The notes under the pieces are model-generated. The model was not told the DNA's origin. It saw only the letters and a list, made by a program, of their open reading frames with translations, and searched no databases. DNA of 64,000 nucleotides, taken from contig JADJFX010000038.1 of the NCBI GenBank assembly GCA_016708345.1, positions 62,001 through 126,000 on the forward strand, given 5' to 3'. Both the position numbers and the translations under genes were made by a program. The stretch comes from Candidatus Rhodoferax bjergmarkensis. Lineage in GTDB: Bacteria; Pseudomonadota; Gammaproteobacteria; Burkholderiales; Burkholderiaceae_C. Position 1 is the first letter of the stretch. Each line of letters starts with the position of its first letter. Of this stretch, positions 7,341-15,756 are shown piece after piece.

Positions 7341-9038
7341 TCAATCCTCACGACGTCGCCACACCATGGCCAGCGACTTGAGCTTTTGCCAGACACTGGC
7401 GTGCTCATCTGACAGTACATCCAAAAAGTCCGACAGGCGTTTGGATTTGGTCATGGTGTAGGCCGTCAGCCCCGTCGTCAGCAAGAACACCGTGCCAAAA
7501 ATGAATAATTTGCGCTCCAGTGAAGCCTCGGCTTCGGCCAGCAAATTCATACCCAGAAAGCCGGTTGACATCGTGCCGATCAAGCCAAAAATGGTGACCA
7601 CCGTCAACCGGATCACGGTGTTGGCCTGACGGCGCAAGCTGTCGGCATCCAGGTACTGGTTCATTTCGGCAATGCGCGCCTTGACTTCGGCGTACATGGG
7701 GTCCAACCCAAGGTGCCGGGCACACATGCGAAACAGGGCGCGGACCTGCGTCTGCTCAGACACTTGGTGAAACCAGTACCGGTTGGTAAAACGCAAAAAG
7801 CTGGAAAAGCTGTCGCGAATGGTTCGCTTGAAGCGGCGCACGCTGCCTGCATCGCTGATGTCGAGGTTTTTCAAAGCCTCGGCCAGCCGGTCCGAAAACA
7901 TCAGCATCGCGGCCTTCTGAAAGTGCGCAATCAAAAACAACAAGAAGTGCTGGTGCCGGAATTGGGCCAGCACACCTCTTTCACCGCAAACAAAAAACGC
8001 ACTGTTCGCATCACCCACCACAACCAGCGTATGCCCGTTGCACAGGTAGCGGGTAAACGGTGCTGCGCCGCCTTCAGACCAAAAGCGGTCATAGCAATAA
8101 AGGTCCTCGAAGTCGCTGAGGTGCTTTTCGGCGTAGGGCAAGCTGTTGGCGTCTGTCGCTGGTGCCCCCGTCACCATGCCCAAGCGAATGAAATCACCAC
8201 GACTCAGGGCTTGGGGCTTGTCCAGCGCCAGATAGGCCATCAGGGGCATGCGGTAGTACTCGATCTGGCGGTAACGCAAAGCGCCAGCCTGCTCGGAATG
8301 ATCACTGACCAGTGGCTGCAAAAGCCAATCCCAATGTGAGGCAATGCGTGGCGAACGATGCGCGCTGACATGGGACATGTACACATCGCGCTGATTGGCG
8401 TCCGACTCGGCCAGCACCTGGCCCCCAGCCCCCAGCCACTGCGCCCCTGACAGGCAGTGCGTGGCCTGACCATCCACACCCCAACTGGCCGGGTAGCCGC
8501 GCCCAAAACGGTAGAGCAACTCCTGCGCCTGGGCCAGCGTCAGGTCGTTGGCACTGACCTCGACATTGAGCAACACCAAATCCAGGTCCAAAAAGAAATA
8601 CAAGTCCACATGCACGATGTCGAGCAGGATGGGGGCCTCGCCCTGGCGCGTCACCACCTTCACGGCACTGACGTCACTGCGACGAAACACCCGCATCGGC
8701 GAGCCGGTTGCCCCGGTACCGCTGCGGCTGCGCCCCTCGCCATACAAAAAACGCTGAACAAAAGGCAAAAAGGTCACAAATTCGTTGTAGTGGCGCTCCT
8801 GAAAGCGGCCCTTTTCTCCCGCGTACTCGTCAACTACCTCGCGCCAGGGTGAAGCCTCGCCCATATCGGCCAGCAGCTGCCATGGTTTGGCATGCCGCCC
8901 CTCAGAGCCGCGCACCGGCATCAGGCGCAAAGGCCACAACAAGACTTGGCGAAAATGCTTCACACAATCTGAACGGTGCTCGGTTGGCATCTGGGCGGCC
9001 CCTTTGTCGAATAGGTGGCCGAAAGTGTACGGCAGCAA
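7341..9038 (-). CDS. CorA-like divalent cation transporter with long N-terminal domain
   Basis: The first ATG gives 565 residues; a second ATG at 8990 (MPTEHRSDCVKH) is an equally plausible start. The C-terminus holds two membrane segments (about residues 475-497 and 510-530) joined by a short loop, with GTMSTGFLGMNLL containing the GMN signature of the CorA Mg2+/Ni2+/Co2+ family. The preceding region is mostly helical and charged, as expected for the cytosolic funnel. The N-terminal 250 residues are longer than in standard CorA (about 320 residues in total), so this belongs to the divergent CorA-like group of unknown substrate. It heads a probable operon with the cyclase-PilZ gene. Confidence 0.75.
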   Translation of the reverse strand: MLPYTFGHLFDKGAAQMPTEHRSDCVKHFRQVLLWPLRLMPVRGSEGRHAKPWQLLADMGEASPWREVVDEYAGEKGRFQERHYNEFVTFLPFVQRFLYGEGRSRSGTGATGSPMRVFRRSDVSAVKVVTRQGEAPILLDIVHVDLYFFLDLDLVLLNVEVSANDLTLAQAQELLYRFGRGYPASWGVDGQATHCLSGAQWLGAGGQVLAESDANQRDVYMSHVSAHRSPRIASHWDWLLQPLVSDHSEQAGALRYRQIEYYRMPLMAYLALDKPQALSRGDFIRLGMVTGAPATDANSLPYAEKHLSDFEDLYCYDRFWSEGGAAPFTRYLCNGHTLVVVGDANSAFFVCGERGVLAQFRHQHFLLFLIAHFQKAAMLMFSDRLAEALKNLDISDAGSVRRFKRTIRDSFSSFLRFTNRYWFHQVSEQTQVRALFRMCARHLGLDPMYAEVKARIAEMNQYLDADSLRRQANTVIRLTVVTIFGLIGTMSTGFLGMNLLAEAEASLERKLFIFGTVFLLTTGLTAYTMTKSKRLSDFLDVLSDEHASVWQKLKSLAMVWRRRED

Positions 9039-9078
9039 AACTGCCCGCCGGGATGGTGTTGTTTTCTTAGGGATGCGT

Positions 9079-9199
9079 AAGGGATGCAGTGCAAGGCGTC
9101 CTGAGCGCGGTTTGGCAAGCCAAATAAGCGAAAGTCAACGAAGCAATGCGCCCGGCAGCGCCGTCAAAAACGGGATATTGCTTTTTTTTGCATCCCTTA
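9079..9199. repeat. MITE-like element, family R2, copy 1
   Basis: About 121 bp between the end of the DUF1501 gene and the CorA-like gene. Ends are inverted: AAGGGATGCA on the left, TGCATCCCTT on the right. The interior CAACGAAGCAATGCGCCCG and the following CAGCGCCG...GGGATATT recur in copy 3 and, less exactly, in copy 2 (13628-13790). No coding capacity. Confidence 0.7.
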
Positions 9200-9204
9200 C
9201 CGCA

Positions 9205-10659
9205 TCAAGCCATAAAGCCAAGATCGACCGGATAGCCTGTGCCGCCAAAGTGGCCTATGTTGGGCAAGATGCCCGCCAGCTCTGCATTGGCCACACCAAA
9301 CCATTTGGCCAGGGTGGCCGCATACTGGTCCACCGAGGTGCTCGGCAGCAAGCGGCCCTGACCCACATGCCACTGGTCTTCAGGCGCGCTGGTGCTGTTG
9401 CCCACGCTCACCGGTGGTGCCATGCCGTAAAACGCCCGGCCTTTGACCGCCCCGCCCACCACCAGATGATGACTGCCCCAGCCGTGGTCCGAGCCATCAC
9501 CGTTGGAGGCCAGGGTGCGGCCAAAGTCCGATGCCGTGAACGCGGTGACCTTGTTGGCAAGCCCCATTTCGACCGTGGCGTTGTAAAACGCGGTCATGGC
9601 GGCGCTGACGCGGTCCATCAACACCGGCTGCTGCGCGATCAGGTTGTCATGCAAATCAAAGCCGCCCAGCGATACAAAAAACACCTGGCGTGTGACGCCC
9701 AGTTGTGAGCGCCCCTGAATCAGACGCGCCACCATCTTCAACTGCTGGGCAAAGCTGTCTGCGGGGAACACGGTGGTGGGCGGGGTCAAGGCCAGGGCGG
9801 CTGTCACGGAGGATTCCGCCGTGATGGCGCGCTGGGTGACGCGGTTGTATTCGTTCTCCAACTTGTGCGTGCGGGTTTGCTGGATCAGGCCATGGATGGC
9901 ACTGCGCACGGCGCTGGAGCCGTACACCGTTGAATTGGTGGCGGGCTGGATTTTGATGGCACCGCTGGTGCTGACCTGGTATTGCAGTGCCGTGTCGCCC
10001 GACAAAAAAACGGCATTGCCCGACACCGACATGCAGGTGAAGAGTGAATTGGTGTTGCCCGACAAAGCCAAGTCACCGATATTGCCGCCCCACCCTACCT
10101 TGGAGCCTTCGGGTGAGGACGATTGCCAGATGGAGGTCTGATCGTTGTGCGAAAAAAGCTGGGGTGGTCTGGGGTACAAAACCCGGTTGGAGCTGTTGTA
10201 CTGGGCCCGTGTGAGTGGCACCACCAGCGGGCCAACGTTGAGTTGCACCGCCGCCTGACCGCTGTTGAACAAGCCGCTCAAGCCGCCCATGGACGGATGC
10301 AAGGCAAACTGGCGCACATTGCCCAGCGCGTCCACTGGCGCCACGGCGGGGTTGAGTGCCGTCAGCGCCGATTTGGCCAGCGCGATGCCCCCGGCCGTTT
10401 GCCCGGCACCACCGCCCCGGATGGTGCTGTACAGGTTGTAACTGGGGTCGTCATACGTGACCACCGTGTTGGCGTAGTCGTTGCCACCGTTCATGAACAC
10501 ACACACCAGGGCCTTGTAGTCGGTAGCATCAAACGCCGCCGCCTCCCCCATGGCGGCCAGGTTCAGCGCCAACGGCAGGGCGGCACCGGTGAGGGCCAAT
10601 TGACCCGAACGGCGCAAAAATGCACGGCGGGTGTGAAGCTGAGGTTGTAGCAAATGCAT
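9205..10659 (-). CDS. DUF1501 family protein, Tat-exported
   Basis: 484 residues starting at the ATG at 10659 with GGAGG 9 bp upstream. The N-terminus has a twin-arginine-like signal (TRRAFLRRSGQLALTG) followed by a hydrophobic stretch and AAA cleavage region. The body matches DUF1501 (related to sulfatase/phosphatase folds): LVCVFMNGGNDYANTVV near residue 57, and later SDFGRTLASNGDGSDHGWG, which is the conserved FGRT...DHG motif. It is paired with a DUF1800 gene directly upstream, the usual arrangement; such pairs are found in many environmental bacteria and their function is not settled. A 101 bp inverted-repeat element separates the two genes. Confidence 0.85.
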   Translation of the reverse strand: MHLLQPQLHTRRAFLRRSGQLALTGAALPLALNLAAMGEAAAFDATDYKALVCVFMNGGNDYANTVVTYDDPSYNLYSTIRGGGAGQTAGGIALAKSALTALNPAVAPVDALGNVRQFALHPSMGGLSGLFNSGQAAVQLNVGPLVVPLTRAQYNSSNRVLYPRPPQLFSHNDQTSIWQSSSPEGSKVGWGGNIGDLALSGNTNSLFTCMSVSGNAVFLSGDTALQYQVSTSGAIKIQPATNSTVYGSSAVRSAIHGLIQQTRTHKLENEYNRVTQRAITAESSVTAALALTPPTTVFPADSFAQQLKMVARLIQGRSQLGVTRQVFFVSLGGFDLHDNLIAQQPVLMDRVSAAMTAFYNATVEMGLANKVTAFTASDFGRTLASNGDGSDHGWGSHHLVVGGAVKGRAFYGMAPPVSVGNSTSAPEDQWHVGQGRLLPSTSVDQYAATLAKWFGVANAELAGILPNIGHFGGTGYPVDLGFMA

Positions 10660-10671
10660 GATGGGCCTCCT

Positions 10672-10772
10672 ATTCCATTTCCAAATCATTCGAGTCTAGG
10701 CGCGAAGCCGCAGACAGTGCAGACGCACGGCAAGGCGAAGCAACAACGACGCGGGTGATTTAGAAATGGAAT
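10672..10772. repeat. MITE-like element, family R3, copy 1
   Basis: 101 bp with terminal inverted repeats of 17 bp and one mismatch: ATTCCATTTCCAAATCA and TGATTTAGAAATGGAAT. It sits exactly between the DUF1800 stop (which overlaps its right end) and the DUF1501 ribosome-binding site. Copy 2 is at 37578-37712. Confidence 0.75.
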
Positions 10773-12634
10773 TATTTCTGGATCAGGTAGTCGCTGGAGG
10801 CCATCACCATCAGCACTGCCGCACAAATGCGGTTGCGTTTTACTGTGGCAGAACTGCTGGCTGTGACGGGTGTTGCATTGAGCGCGTTGACAATCAAGGC
10901 CTCGTTCGGCTGTGTGAGCTGGCCTGCGCACAACAGCAGGTTCAGGCGGCGCACCAAGGCGGCGGTGTCCGTCACCAACGCAAGTTCGGCGGTGTACGGC
11001 GCGCTCATGTCACCTGAATTGATGCCACTGGAAATCACGTTCATCATGTAATTCAGGTAGCCGCCCACGCTGCTTTCGGTCACTATCTGAAACTCGGGCA
11101 CCACCACGCCGGCGCTCAGGGCCGCTGAAGGTGGCACATAACCCGGCCGGAAAAAATTGAACACCGAGGGTGAACGCAGCGGGCTTTGCCCCAACTGGGT
11201 TCCTGCATTGCTCAAGTCGCCAATCTTCCAGGCACCACTGGTGGAGCTCACGCCAAAGGTGCGCGCCCATTGCACCAGGCGCAGCATGGGCTCACGCAAT
11301 TTGCCAAACTCGGGTTGCGACAGGCCCAAGGGCCCGCGTGCTTCGTCGTCCAGCAAAATAGCTGAAAAAACATGCGCCAAGTCGCCCCGCACCCCTGCGC
11401 CGTTGTTGGCAAAAACTGCCGCCACGCGCCCTACATAGGCCGGACTTGGGTTGCTGGTAACCAGCCTCTGGATCATTTGTTTGCAGAAGAAAGGCGCTGT
11501 GTTGGCGTGGTTGAACAAGGTATCCAGGGCGATCTTGAGGGCCTGGGCAGCGGGCGTGTTGGCGGCTATCGTGACGCCCAAAAAGGTAAGTGCAAGAGTG
11601 GAATGGTTACTCTCTGTCAGCACCATCGGCAAACGGGCAAACGCCGCGCTGCCAACCTTGCGCGTGCCGCCCCCGGTTTGGGGAATATCCGTGTTCACGT
11701 TTTGGCTTTGGTCCAGGTCATAGCCGGTAAATACGCGTGCCAGGTTGCTGACATCGCTGGCACCGTAGGTGTCGATCATGTTGCCTTCGCCATCTCGCTT
11801 GGCTGTTCCATCCGCGTTGAGCTGGTTCAGGCCAATGGTGAACAGTTGCATGATCTCTCGCGCGTAGTTTTCATCGGGCTGGCGGCCAGAAGAATTTTCT
11901 TTTTTGTTGCCTTTGGTGTTGAGGTAGTAGCCCATGGCCGGGTTCAGCGTTACCGCTTCCAGCAAATCCCTGAAATTGCCAAAGGCATGGGCCACCAGGG
12001 TGTCCCAGTAATGTGCCATGGCATGGCTGCGCCAGCTGAAACTGAGGCCGGAGAGCGAAACCACAAAAAACTCGGACAGTGCCAGCGCCATGCGACGGCG
12101 CATCGGGTGGGGTGCTGCCATCAGCTGGTTCCAGATCATGTAGTCGCCCTGCGAACTGCTGTCGTAATAGTTGGCCGGGTTGAGCACATCACCATAGCCT
12201 CGGGCATTGAGCCAGTCCCAGCCGGTGTCGCCATAAGGCAAAGCCACTTGCTGCAGCAGCCATGCGGCGCACCCGCTAGAGCGCACCGCGGCGATGTCTG
12301 CCTCACTGGCGCTGAACTGAGCCTGCAACAAGAAACGCGCCGCATCTTCATCGGTTGCAGGTGATGCATAGTTGTAGCCGACCGACGGAACCTCCACAGT
12401 GCGACCTGGCACTGGTTCGCTGGGAGGCAACGGCGGGTTACTGCCCCCGCTTGCTGCACCGCCACCACCTCCACCACCGCCTCCACAGGCGGTAAGCGTT
12501 GCAGCAGCCACGCTGCTCATACCAACAAGCAAGGCGTTGCAGGCAACGGGCAAGGCCTTAGAAGGAGGGTGATGGAGCGGTGCGCAGGCAGATGCAGGCG
12601 CATCCACAATATCAACGGTCATTTCTGGAATCAT
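10772..12634 (-). CDS. DUF1800 family lipoprotein
   Basis: 620 residues. Residues 28-54 form a hydrophobic signal ending in LTAC followed by a glycine run, which fits a lipoprotein lipobox. The rest matches DUF1800: EDAARFLLQAQFSAS near residue 94, PHPMRRRMALALSEFFVVS, the conserved DENYAREIMQLFTIGL, and RSPSVFNFFRPGYVPP near the C-terminus. Members are exported proteins of unknown role, almost always next to DUF1501. Translation could start at the first ATG (12634) or at an internal Met; the long N-terminal leader before the hydrophobic stretch is unusual. The stop codon lies in the end of the R3 repeat. Confidence 0.85.
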   Translation of the reverse strand: MIPEMTVDIVDAPASACAPLHHPPSKALPVACNALLVGMSSVAAATLTACGGGGGGGGGAASGGSNPPLPPSEPVPGRTVEVPSVGYNYASPATDEDAARFLLQAQFSASEADIAAVRSSGCAAWLLQQVALPYGDTGWDWLNARGYGDVLNPANYYDSSSQGDYMIWNQLMAAPHPMRRRMALALSEFFVVSLSGLSFSWRSHAMAHYWDTLVAHAFGNFRDLLEAVTLNPAMGYYLNTKGNKKENSSGRQPDENYAREIMQLFTIGLNQLNADGTAKRDGEGNMIDTYGASDVSNLARVFTGYDLDQSQNVNTDIPQTGGGTRKVGSAAFARLPMVLTESNHSTLALTFLGVTIAANTPAAQALKIALDTLFNHANTAPFFCKQMIQRLVTSNPSPAYVGRVAAVFANNGAGVRGDLAHVFSAILLDDEARGPLGLSQPEFGKLREPMLRLVQWARTFGVSSTSGAWKIGDLSNAGTQLGQSPLRSPSVFNFFRPGYVPPSAALSAGVVVPEFQIVTESSVGGYLNYMMNVISSGINSGDMSAPYTAELALVTDTAALVRRLNLLLCAGQLTQPNEALIVNALNATPVTASSSATVKRNRICAAVLMVMASSDYLIQK

Positions 12635-12794
12635 GGCAATAAGCCTCTCGCGGGAAGATTAAAAGAATCACGCAGTAGCCCCAAGACTATTCGGGCTGAC
12701 AGAGCTCGCCTAGCGGTCTTTCAATCTGTTACGGCCAGCTTGCAAGAGGATGTAAAACGTGAGAAATGCGTGAATTTTCAACGCAAAATTCGAA

Positions 12795-13559
12795 TCAGCG
12801 CAGATTGGTTCGCAGCTTGAGCAAGGATGTGTCTTGTTTGGCCGGAAAGATGGCCGCACGCAATTGCGCAATGGTGAGCGTGTGAAGTTGTGACACTCTG
12901 GATTCACTGAGTTGCAACACGCTGCCAATCTGGTGCATTTTCATGTCTTCTTCATAGTAAAGGCGCAGCAATGTTTTTCGCTGTTCCGGCATGGCATTGA
13001 TCGCACCAGCCAATGCTTTGCGCAGTGCCTCACGCTCCAGTACCACGAACGGGTCAACGTTGCGCTGGGCGCATTGCTGAAGGTAAGCAGGTGCATCTTC
13101 ACCGCCGCCAAGGTCTTCCAGGGAGATCAGCAAGTAACCATGCGCGTCTTGAAGAATGCGCTGGTACTCGGCAAGGGGCAGCCCCAGATCGGCCGCAACT
13201 TCGCCCTCATGCGGGGGGCGGCCATAGTGGTGACCTAGTCGCTGGATGGCAAGCTCCACGCGGCGCATGTCTTTGCGTATTTGGCGCGTGCCGGGGTCAT
13301 TGGCTCGCAAGCCGTCAATCATGGCACCTTGGGCGCGCTGGGCGACATAACTTTCAAAGTGAACGTCGGTCATCTCTTTGGTGCCGCGCAAAATGGCATC
13401 AATCAAACCCAGCAGACCGTCTTGCACCAGATCATCGCAATCCACACTGGCAGGGAGCTTGCGCGCCATGTGACGGGCAATTTTCTCCACCAGCGGCGTT
13501 TGCTTTTTGATCAGCCGATGGTGTTCGGATTCGCTGATGGTGCTCGTTTGTTTTCTCAT
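12795..13559 (-). CDS. RNA polymerase sigma factor, FliA/WhiG (sigma-28) type
   Basis: 254 residues from the ATG at 13559 (MRKQTSTISESEHHR). Region 2 is clear: TPLVEKIARHMARKLP, CDDLVQDGLLGLIDAI and FESYVAQRAQGAMIDGLR, followed by the RANDPGTRQIRKDMRRVE segment typical of FliA. Region 3 (AIQRLGHHYGRPPHEGEVA) and region 4 with a helix-turn-helix (MKMHQIGSVLQLSESRVSQL) follow. FliA normally drives late flagellar genes; no flagellar gene is in the window, and the next gene downstream (160 bp) is DUF1800, so it may instead serve a different regulon. Confidence 0.8.
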   Translation of the reverse strand: MRKQTSTISESEHHRLIKKQTPLVEKIARHMARKLPASVDCDDLVQDGLLGLIDAILRGTKEMTDVHFESYVAQRAQGAMIDGLRANDPGTRQIRKDMRRVELAIQRLGHHYGRPPHEGEVAADLGLPLAEYQRILQDAHGYLLISLEDLGGGEDAPAYLQQCAQRNVDPFVVLEREALRKALAGAINAMPEQRKTLLRLYYEEDMKMHQIGSVLQLSESRVSQLHTLTIAQLRAAIFPAKQDTSLLKLRTNLR

Positions 13560-13627
13560 GGCGCAGTGCCGTTCAATGCGGCCATTTGACGGTGGCAACT
13601 TGCCTCAGCATCAGAAGATGTGAGGTT

Positions 13628-13790
13628 TAGGATGTGGCTAGGAATAATTTCCCGATTTGCCCCGAGGAGTCGGGATGCGATGTGAGGCGCAAGACGGGCC
13701 GTAGCTCCGCTACACAAGCGGCTTGCAACGAAGCAGCGCGCCCGAATCCGACAGGGGAAATTGGGGAACTTATTTCTTGCCACATCCTTA
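13628..13790. repeat. MITE-like element, family R2, copy 2
   Basis: 163 bp. Left end TAGGATGTGGCTAGGAATAA and right end TTATTTCTTGCCACATCC are long imperfect inverted repeats. Shares AATTTCCCGATTTRCCC and AGTCGGGATGCGATGTGAGG with copy 3 at 53722-53914 nearly base for base. Lies in the 275 bp gap between pyrF and the sigma factor gene; the rest of the gap shows nothing recognisable. Confidence 0.8.
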
Positions 13791-13834
13791 GTTTGGTATA
13801 GCCAGCCTCGGCCCCTGAATTGATTTTCGACTAT

Positions 13835-14680
13835 TTAAGCCGAATGTTTAGCTGCCTGCAAAACATCACGTGTTTTGATCGCCACCTGCCGCGCCGCCTG
13901 CGCATAGTCATCGCCGGACGACGCATAAAGAATGGCGCGTGATGAGTTGACAATGATGGGGGCCACCGTTTCACCCTTCATGCCGCGCCAGCCAGCCTTG
14001 ACCGTGGCCAGTGCATCACCGCCTTGCGCGCCAACACCGGGAATCAGCAAGGGCAGCGTTGGTGCCAGCGAGCGCACCCGCTCAATCTCCGCCGGGTAGG
14101 TGGCACCCACCACCAGGCCCAATTGACCGTTCAGGTTCCACGGGCCTTGCGCTAGTTGGGCAATGTGTTCGTACAGCAGCGGCTCCCCCGGCACTGTGGA
14201 CAAGCGCTGGTTTTGCAGATCATCACCACCGGGATTGGACGTGCGGCACAACAGAAATGCCCCCTTGCCGGGGTACTTGAGGTAGGGCTGCACCGAATCG
14301 AAACCCATAAACGGCGACAGGGTGACCGCATCAGCACCGTAGCGCTCAAAAGCTTCCTTGGCGTACTGCTCAGCGGTGGAGCCTATGTCGCCCCTTTTTG
14401 CATCCAGAATAATGGGAACCATGGGTGCGGTGCGGCGCATGTGGGCCATCAAACGCTCCAACTGTTCTTCGGCCCGGTGGGCAGCAAAATAGGCTATTTG
14501 GGGCTTGAAGGCTATCACCAAGTCGGCCGTGGCATCCACAATAGTGGCGCAAAAATCAAAAATCTTGCTCGCATCGCCATGCAATGAGATTGGGAATTTG
14601 GCGGGTTCGGGGTCCAGCCCAACACACAACATGGAGCCGTTTTGGCGCTCGGCAGTGCGCAACATGTCTGAAAAGTTCAT
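13835..14680 (-). CDS. pyrF: Orotidine 5'-phosphate decarboxylase, type 2
   Basis: 281 residues. Catalyses the last step of UMP synthesis, OMP to UMP plus CO2, in the cytoplasm. The N-terminal LCVGLDPEPAKFP, the catalytic D-x-K-x-x-D in ILDAKRGDIGSTAEQYAKE (about residues 92-110) and the downstream LIPGVGAQGGD phosphate loop identify the longer type 2 form common in betaproteobacteria and actinobacteria. The start at 14680 gives a normal N-terminus. It is monocistronic as far as can be seen, with a repeat element downstream and the CPBP gene upstream on the same strand. Confidence 0.95.
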   Translation of the reverse strand: MNFSDMLRTAERQNGSMLCVGLDPEPAKFPISLHGDASKIFDFCATIVDATADLVIAFKPQIAYFAAHRAEEQLERLMAHMRRTAPMVPIILDAKRGDIGSTAEQYAKEAFERYGADAVTLSPFMGFDSVQPYLKYPGKGAFLLCRTSNPGGDDLQNQRLSTVPGEPLLYEHIAQLAQGPWNLNGQLGLVVGATYPAEIERVRSLAPTLPLLIPGVGAQGGDALATVKAGWRGMKGETVAPIIVNSSRAILYASSGDDYAQAARQVAIKTRDVLQAAKHSA

Positions 14681-14718
14681 GTTGCTATTGTATGAAACCG
14701 CCTAAAAATGGGGTGCGA

Positions 14719-15480
14719 CTACAAGGCCAGGGCAAGTCCACCGATATTGGTGAGGAAATGGACCCACATCACAGGCAACAGACCTCCTGATCGTTCATAA
14801 AGGTAGGTTGAATAAATGCTGAACACAAAGGCCGCCATGCACCACAGCACTCCTGCGACTGAAATGGTTCCTGGCCACAAGTAAAAGAAATGTGTCACAT
14901 GTCGCACGCCAAAAAACGTGCTGGCAATAAACCAAGCCAAAGGTTTTGAAAACTTGGCCTTTAATGCACCATACAAATAGCCCCGGTAAAACAACTCTTC
15001 CGCCACAGGTGCCCATACCAGAACACACAATGCAAACACCAGCTGACCCTTGGTGATCGACCACTGGCGACTGAGGGCAACAGCATCAATCAAGGAGTTT
15101 GTGGCCAAGGTCAACGAATAAAAAGGGTCACCACTCCAACCAGTGTGCAGCAAAACCCAGTCGACGCCCAAGCCAAACACACCAAAATCGATCGCCACTG
15201 CAATGACCAAAATCAGACCCGAAAGTTTCCACAAGGCCTTGCCGTGCACCTGGGTTGGTCTGAAAGTGTAGGCCTTGAGCCAGATCGGAATCAGCAAAGT
15301 CAGTAAGCCGTAGCCCATGGCAAATGGTGCCCAAGGGGTCCAGCCCGCGATACTTTCAGCCAGCACCATCGCCGTCAAGACAGCAGCGGTTGTGAAAGCG
15401 CCTGCCGGACTCAACATCCATTGTTTGAGCGAGAACTGCGAATTCGCTGGCGAACCGACCAAATTCAACGAGCTGTTCAT
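14719..15480 (-). CDS. CPBP family intramembrane glutamic protease
   Basis: 253 residues with about seven or eight hydrophobic segments. The CAAX protease/bacteriocin-processing (CPBP, formerly abortive infection) motif 1 is AEELFYRGYLYG (E-E-x-x-x-R), and motif 2 is FFGVRHVTHF, providing the catalytic Glu pair and His residues. Members are membrane proteases, some for bacteriocin immunity or prenyl-protein processing; the substrate here is unknown. It ends 38 bp before pyrF. The start at 15480 is preceded by CCGGAAG, a weak ribosome-binding site. Confidence 0.8.
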   Translation of the reverse strand: MNSSLNLVGSPANSQFSLKQWMLSPAGAFTTAAVLTAMVLAESIAGWTPWAPFAMGYGLLTLLIPIWLKAYTFRPTQVHGKALWKLSGLILVIAVAIDFGVFGLGVDWVLLHTGWSGDPFYSLTLATNSLIDAVALSRQWSITKGQLVFALCVLVWAPVAEELFYRGYLYGALKAKFSKPLAWFIASTFFGVRHVTHFFYLWPGTISVAGVLWCMAAFVFSIYSTYLYERSGGLLPVMWVHFLTNIGGLALAL

Positions 15481-15756
15481 GGCGACTTCCGGTAAAAAAC
15501 TTTAATTTTTTATATCAATACAAATGAAATTTGTAAAAGCTCCGCGCAGGAGCCATGTGATACCTCTTTGGTGCGGGATGATACAGGGCCTTTGCGATCG
15601 CTCGGATCTGGCCATGGTGCGTATTGAAAGTTACGCTGACTTATCTCGAACTTGTGACCGGCTAGGCCACAAGCGTTGAAACACATGAAAGCAGCAGGTA
15701 CCCATGTGGCGGGGACGAGATGACCTCGTCGCCCGCTTGCAAAAAATAAACGACGG

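Noticed and set aside
11372..12364. Plus-strand frame of 330 codons opposite DUF1800
   Set aside because: Antisense shadow; the DUF1800 frame carries all the family motifs.
12441..12490. Glycine run in the DUF1800 leader as a slippage site
   Set aside because: The codons are mixed (GGT, GGC, GGA), not a homopolymer, and glycine runs after the lipobox are common in such lipoproteins.
15712..15740. Hairpin GACGAG-n-CTCGTC downstream of the DUF2156 gene as a terminator
   Set aside because: No T-run follows on the minus strand, and the stem is bulged beyond 6 bp; too weak to call.
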